The notes beneath the pieces are model-generated. The model was not told the DNA's origin and made no database searches. It was given only the letters and a program-made list of their open reading frames with translations. A DNA stretch of 64,000 nt, taken from assembly GCF_038237375.1 (NCBI RefSeq), contig NZ_CP151273.1, positions 1,798,001-1,862,000 on the forward strand, read 5' to 3'. The translations under genes were made by a program, and so were the position numbers. How positions within the stretch are numbered: the stretch's first letter is position 1; each line of letters begins with the position of its first letter. Source of the stretch: Alcaligenes sp. SDU_A2 (GTDB taxonomy: Bacteria > Pseudomonadota > Gammaproteobacteria > Burkholderiales > Burkholderiaceae_B). This document shows, in pieces, positions 63,507 through 64,000 of the stretch.

Positions 63507-63826
63507 GCATGTGAAATAGCGGTTGTTTTTAGCCCCTAAATTGTAACTTGTCGGGGCATCTACTTTTCCGATGATTCTATCTGTAACGTCCCACTTAGCA
63601 AGGCTTACGATGCAGATGCTTGCCAGCAAAGGCTTTTCTGCGTTTGGCAGGTTCTTGGCGGAAGAATATTGAAATCAGGATTTACACTAATAGGGTAGTC
63701 GAGCACGGTCGTCTGGCTAGAATGGCGTTTAGGGGAGTTGTAACAAACCCGCTGCCAAGCCGGAAGTCGCACCAGGCCTTGGCATGATCTTATTAAGCGA
63801 CCTTGGATTAGTAGGAAGGAAATCTT

Positions 63827-64000
63827 ATGAAACTGACTCGTGCTCATTTTGCTGTGATGACCGCTGCTGCTTCGATGGCTCTTTTGGCGGCATGCTCCAA
63901 AGGAGACGATACGGCCGCGCCTGCCAGCAACGCGCCTGCTCCTGTCACTACTCCAGAATCGTCCACTTCTGTTGCGCCGGCACCGACTGCCGAGCCGTCC
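63827..64000 (+). CDS. Lipoprotein, N-terminal part (runs out of the window)
   Basis: Starts MKLTRAHFAVMTAAASMALLAAC with lipobox LAAC (Cys23), followed by a Ala/Pro/Thr/Ser-rich linker typical of the start of a lipoprotein or solute-binding lipoprotein. An AGGAAGGA site lies eight bases before the ATG. The gene continues past base 64000, so the function cannot be named. Confidence 0.75.
   Translation, partial: MKLTRAHFAVMTAAASMALLAACSKGDDTAAPASNAPAPVTTPESSTSVAPAPTAEPS

Overview
The window looks like a chromosomal segment of a betaproteobacterium of the order Burkholderiales, most likely family Alcaligenaceae (Alcaligenes/Bordetella/Achromobacter relatives). The reasons are the high G+C coding sequence, an aceE-aceF-lpdA operon whose E3 carries its own lipoyl domain, a sugar-permease-free PTS (EIIA-Man, HPr, EI) behind gshB, an orphan Bug-type solute-binding protein, and an orfX-sodA pair of the kind found in Bordetella and Pseudomonas. 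The genus is an inference. No phage, integrase, transposase or CRISPR array was seen.

Layout. 1-6.5 kb: the end of a dihydrolipoamide-dehydrogenase-like gene, then a minus-strand run of SCO1/SenC, oligopeptidase A, folD and a PAS histidine kinase/LuxR-type response regulator. 6.7-13 kb: pyruvate dehydrogenase complex aceE-aceF-lpdA, ending in a strong terminator. 13-17.3 kb: folC, a SPOR protein, cvpA and purF. 17.3-25 kb: a palindromic repeat, sodA with an orfX-like gene under a possible Fur box, a PPC-like envelope protein, an exported PIG-L deacetylase, nnrS behind an NsrR-type palindrome, and a MarR regulator. 25-36.6 kb: an SH3 protein, a YggS/MocR pair, a FAN1 nuclease and XPD/DinG-like helicase operon with a LexA-like box, a D-amino-acid dehydrogenase behind a tandem glycine riboswitch, and nadA-nadB with two operator-like palindromes. 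36.6-43 kb: aldo-keto reductase, a second copy of the palindromic repeat, a YkgJ protein, tRNA-Val(GAC), and an islet of small hypothetical, exported and lipoprotein genes. 43-49.3 kb: the second PPC-like paralogue, then a LysR-controlled operon with a Bug receptor, a split UxaA-type lyase and an Ldh2-type dehydrogenase. 49.3-57.2 kb: SPFH/NfeD, a methyltransferase, an SDR, a serine hydrolase, a PfkB kinase and small proteins. 57.3-64 kb: thrS behind a possible Thr attenuator, infC with an AUC start, gshB, the regulatory PTS, and the start of a lipoprotein gene.

The most unusual structure is a dispersed repeat of about 550 bp present twice (near 17.38-17.93 kb and 38.13-38.68 kb). Each copy has a 239-bp core bounded by long inverted arms. 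The flanks of the two copies are in opposite orientation, but the cores are in the same orientation, so one core has flipped relative to its flanks. The arms also differ between copies by substitutions that are matched in both arms of the same copy. A small ORF with a conserved N-terminal half lies beside each core.

Other regulatory signals seen directly are the tandem glycine riboswitch, an NsrR-type palindrome, a LexA-like box in front of the FAN1 operon, and a Thr-rich leader peptide plus terminator in front of thrS. Functions come from reading motifs and gene order; no database search was possible.
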